Shown piece by piece: positions 31,563 through 34,817 of a stretch of DNA of 34,817 nt. The notes under the pieces are model-generated. The model was not told the origin of the DNA. It worked only from the letters and a program-made list of their open reading frames with translations, and made no database searches. A program made the position numbers and the translations under genes. The stretch is from positions 1-34,817 of the forward strand of contig JAHFHG010000023.1 of NCBI GenBank assembly GCA_023247035.1, given 5' to 3'. Source of the stretch: Candidatus Omnitrophota bacterium (GTDB lineage Bacteria > Omnitrophota > Omnitrophia > Omnitrophales > Aquincolibacteriaceae). The first letter of the stretch is position 1. The number at the start of each line of letters is the position of its first letter.

Positions 31563-32131
31563 TTGTTTTCTTGAAGCTCTGAAGACTGAGCCAGCCCAAT
31601 GCCTGCCTGCTTCATTTGATTTAACGCCTTCCGATCGTCCCCGGGACGCACATTCACAGCCCGGATCAAATCCGTAAGAACGACTGCTAAAAATCCACTT
31701 TTGACCGCATCCAAGGCGCTTTCCTTGACGCAGTAATCCGTCGCCAGGCCGCAGATAAAAATCCGGCGGATTTTTCTTATTTTTAATTCCTCCGAAAGAG
31801 AAGTCCGCTCAAAAGCCGAATAGGCGTCTTGATCCGGCTGCTGCGCCTTGAAAATCCGGACGCCAATCCGATCCTGCAGAAGCGCAGAGTGGAGCGCCGC
31901 GCCCCGGGTATTTTGAATGCAATGGGGCGGCCAGGGGCCTCCTTGGGGCTGGAATGAGCAGTGGTTCTTCGGATGCCAATCCTGGCTCGCGGCAACCTGT
32001 TTAAATCTCGGTATTAATTCGTTGATCCCCGAAATAATTTCATCGCCTCTCGGGACGGCCAGCGCGCCGCCGGGACAAAAATCATTTTGCAGATCGACGA
32101 TCAGCAAGGCATCGGATTCGGATATTTTCAT
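31559..32131 (-). CDS. pncA: Nicotinamidase
   Basis: 190 residues of the isochorismatase-like fold. The catalytic triad is visible: Asp13 in IVDLQNDFCPGGAL, Lys95 in IFKAQQPDQDAYSAF and Cys134 in LATDYCVKESALDAV. The metal site is Asp51, His53 and His57 in SQDWHPKNHCSF. The cis-peptide region GGPWPPHCIQ is also typical. It turns nicotinamide into nicotinate for NAD salvage. It starts 2 bases after the pncB stop on the same strand, so the pair forms a salvage operon. It converges with yciH. Confidence 0.95.
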   Translation of the reverse strand: MKISESDALLIVDLQNDFCPGGALAVPRGDEIISGINELIPRFKQVAASQDWHPKNHCSFQPQGGPWPPHCIQNTRGAALHSALLQDRIGVRIFKAQQPDQDAYSAFERTSLSEELKIRKIRRIFICGLATDYCVKESALDAVKSGFLAVVLTDLIRAVNVRPGDDRKALNQMKQAGIGLAQSSELQENN

Positions 32132-32133
32132 AA

Positions 32134-33432
32134 TTAGCGGACTCTCTCGAGCTTTGACCAGTCTCCTTTTTCCCGGCCGATTTTAGCGCAGGCCCGGCCT
32201 TCGTATTCCACAATATCCGCAGTAATGTCGATTTTTTTCCGCAAGAGGCTGGATCCTACGCCGTAGACATCCACCGGGCATTTGCGGCGCTCGAAAAGAT
32301 CAATTTTTTCTTCGTCAAACCCTCCGGACACAATGATTTTTAACTTTTTCGCTCCCCACCGGTCGAATGCTTTCCGCGCTCGGGCCACCAGTTCGGGGCA
32401 GACGCCGCAATATTTTTTTCCGCGAGGAGGCGCACTTTTATCCCTTAAGGTTTGGCTGGTGTCGAAGCGGACTCCCCAAAGTTTTCCTTTGACGTCTCCG
32501 ACGACTTCCGGGACACGCTCAAGAAAAATTTTCTCAGGGAGTTTGTGCGAAGAGATTTTTTTTTGGATCAAGCGTTCCAGAATCGTCCGCGTCGTTCCGA
32601 TGCAGTCATTGTCCCAGTCCACCAGCGCAATGCGTTTGACCTCGGCGGGCGTGTGGCGGTCAAAGGCAAGAAAGGCTTCCGCGGTTTCTCCTCCGAAGCA
32701 ACCGATTAAAAAATGGGGGATCGTCCCCATGCTCTGAGCGCCCCAGTAATCCGCATTGGCGTCCGTGGAAACCCCGAAAGCGCCGGCCTTGAGCGCCGCA
32801 TATCCGTCCGTAGCCTGCGTCCAATAATGATCGAAGCGCGCGGAGAAGAAGACAACCTGTTTTCCCTTGGCGGCGCGAACGACCCGGTCGACTGCGGTCG
32901 CGGTTGCCGTAGGCCGGGCAATCGCGCCGAGAAGGGGCGTTTCCAAATGAACGAAAAAGAGCGGATTGCCTTGGAGCGCAAGAACGACTTCATTCTCCCG
33001 GACAGGCGCTCCATCGTGAAGCGCAAAAACATTAAGGGCCGTCCACCGGTTTTCCCAGAGGAGATTCAACTCCTCGCGAAGGGCCGCGCGCCGGGCCTCC
33101 CATTTTGAAATCTGGGACCGTTTCTGAAGAAAGTTGGCCTGCTGCAACTTCCATTGGACTTCGCGCAGGCTGCGGTAAAGCCTTTCGGCTTGCGGGATAT
33201 TCCGGTACTGTCCCGCGCAAGTCTTCAAAATGGCGATCGCCTCGTCGAGCCCGCAGATCACGGCATCTTTTCGAGGGAAGAACTGGTAACCGACTCGAAT
33301 ATTCTGGCCGCCGCTTCGGAGCACTTCCTGGGTTCGCAGAAAGTAGCGGTCGGTGTAGTAGCCTGCCCGCAGTTTATCGGTCGGGATTTTAAAGACGGAA
33401 GGCTGAAGTCTCATTTTATTTTGGAGATTCAT
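32134..33432 (-). CDS. pncB: Nicotinate phosphoribosyltransferase
   Basis: 432 residues. Family marks are the early LRAGYYTDRYFLRTQEVL, LFFVHLETPLLGAIARPTA, FSARFDHYWTQATDGYAAL, GAFGVSTDANADYWGAQSMG with the conserved substrate region and TIPHFLIGC. VDWDNDCIGTTRTILERL, GVRFDTSQTLRDK and IIVSGGFDEEKIDLF follow in the barrel. It joins nicotinate and PRPP to nicotinate mononucleotide, the step after PncA. The ATG at 33430-33432 is followed by a second in-frame ATG six codons later (MRLQP). No strong RBS decides between them. It is transcribed divergently from gap. Confidence 0.93.
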   Translation of the reverse strand: MNLQNKMRLQPSVFKIPTDKLRAGYYTDRYFLRTQEVLRSGGQNIRVGYQFFPRKDAVICGLDEAIAILKTCAGQYRNIPQAERLYRSLREVQWKLQQANFLQKRSQISKWEARRAALREELNLLWENRWTALNVFALHDGAPVRENEVVLALQGNPLFFVHLETPLLGAIARPTATATAVDRVVRAAKGKQVVFFSARFDHYWTQATDGYAALKAGAFGVSTDANADYWGAQSMGTIPHFLIGCFGGETAEAFLAFDRHTPAEVKRIALVDWDNDCIGTTRTILERLIQKKISSHKLPEKIFLERVPEVVGDVKGKLWGVRFDTSQTLRDKSAPPRGKKYCGVCPELVARARKAFDRWGAKKLKIIVSGGFDEEKIDLFERRKCPVDVYGVGSSLLRKKIDITADIVEYEGRACAKIGREKGDWSKLERVR

Positions 33433-33468
33433 AGGGATTTCACTTTTCCTTTGAAAACGGATAAAATC

Positions 33469-33496
33469 TTGACACCTCGAAAATCTTTTCTATAAT
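33469..33496 (+). promoter_or_regulatory. Consensus sigma-70 promoter for gap
   Basis: Perfect TTGACA (33469-33474) and perfect TATAAT (33491-33496) with a 16-base spacer, about 55 bases before the gap start. It suits a strongly expressed glycolytic gene. It lies in the 119-base divergent gap with pncB. Confidence 0.85.
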
Positions 33497-33530
33497 CGAC
33501 TTTTTATCAGAAATCATAAATGCTTGTTAA

Positions 33531-34651
<1,121 letters not shown>

Positions 34652-34652
<1 letters not shown>

Positions 34653-34693
34653 CACTTGCAAGTTTGTCTCCAAAACACTTGCGGATTTGTCTC
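34652..34693. repeat. Two direct copies of a 19-base repeat, 23 bases apart
   Basis: ACACTTGCAAGTTTGTCTC (34652-34670) and ACACTTGCGGATTTGTCTC (34675-34693) differ at three positions. The first contains the palindrome ACTTGCAAGT. The first copy starts on the last base of the gap stop codon. Short repeated motifs like this can be transposase-binding sites at IS ends, but no known IS end is recognised. Bases 34694-34702 show nothing else. Confidence 0.6.
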
Positions 34694-34702
34694 AAGTCTA
34701 GC

Positions 34703-34817
34703 TTAATCGATTCGGGTTCCTACAGCGTTGCACAAAGTGGCATGTAAATTGGTTGGGAAGCCTGCATCGTAGTCATCGCGCCGAGTTATGGGAATGCCGT
34801 AGTTCAGGTTAGGCACT
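34703..34817 (-). CDS. 3' end of an unidentified minus-strand gene (partial)
   Basis: Reading the minus strand from the window edge, 37 codons stay open and end in TAA (34703-34705). The peptide ends FPTNLHATLCNAVGTRID and begins VPNLNYGIPITRRDDYDAG. Its composition is protein-like and the repeats lie just past its stop. If the repeats are IS end sites, this could be a transposase C-terminus. No transposase motif is visible. The fragment is too short for a firm call. Confidence 0.3.
   Translation of the reverse strand, partial: VPNLNYGIPITRRDDYDAGFPTNLHATLCNAVGTRID

Noticed and set aside
34738-34753. TGGCATGTAAATTGGT as a sigma-54 -24/-12 promoter
   Set aside because: The -12 GC is replaced by GG, and nothing suitable follows on that strand in the window.

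Overview
The window reads as a chromosomal stretch of a diderm (outer-membrane) bacterium of roughly balanced GC content. ExbD/TonB, LptD, TatA, sigma-54, a TIGR04073 exosortase-associated protein, a TMTC-like TPR membrane protein and a large nucleotide-sugar block together fit an uncultured PVC-side lineage such as Omnitrophota. That placement is inferred from gene content, not from a phylogenetic marker. Genes are tightly packed, often with ATGA/GTGA/TTGA start-stop overlaps, and TTG or GTG starts are common. No intact transposase, phage, CRISPR array or rRNA was seen.

Layout. 1-1284: end of an ExbB/TolQ-like gene, then exbD and tonB, an energy-transduction operon. 1289-3561: efp with its own promoter, a small basic protein, a SAM-hydrolase-family enzyme and a NUDIX hydrolase. 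3563-5118 (minus): tRNA-Thr(CGT) and rpoN. 5196-7235: a near-consensus promoter, accD and an MsmK/UgpC-type ABC ATPase. 7350-12433: two overlapping membrane/GAF-like/GGDEF diguanylate cyclases, then lptD. 12514-20704: a nucleotide-sugar block with ugd, rmlA, rmlB, rmlD, a WbpA-like UDP-HexNAc dehydrogenase, a WbpP-like epimerase, UDP-xylose synthase, remnants of gmd and of its partner reductase, and an ALG5-like glycosyltransferase. 20829-25598: a doubtful orphan CDS, tatA, an NHLRC2-like thioredoxin/NHL protein and oligopeptidase B. 25689-28167 (minus): the TMTC-like protein and the TIGR04073 protein. 28238-31562: xthA, hflX, a KTSC-domain gene, a nested palindrome with an embedded promoter, sufT and a SUI1/YciH factor. 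31559-33432 (minus): pncB-pncA for NAD salvage. 33469-34652: a near-consensus promoter and gap. The last 165 bases hold two copies of a 19-base repeat and the 3' end of an unidentified minus-strand frame.

How the genes work together. The sugar block should supply UDP-glucuronate and UDP-xylose, dTDP-4-keto-6-deoxy sugars (towards rhamnose) and UDP-HexNAc uronic acids for surface polysaccharide. LptD, TonB/ExbD, TatA and the exosortase-associated protein belong to the same envelope theme. The most unusual feature is the gmd/reductase pair. Both genes keep their first and last few codons, with operon-style junctions intact, but each has lost most of its interior. No complete, clearly new multi-gene system is visible.
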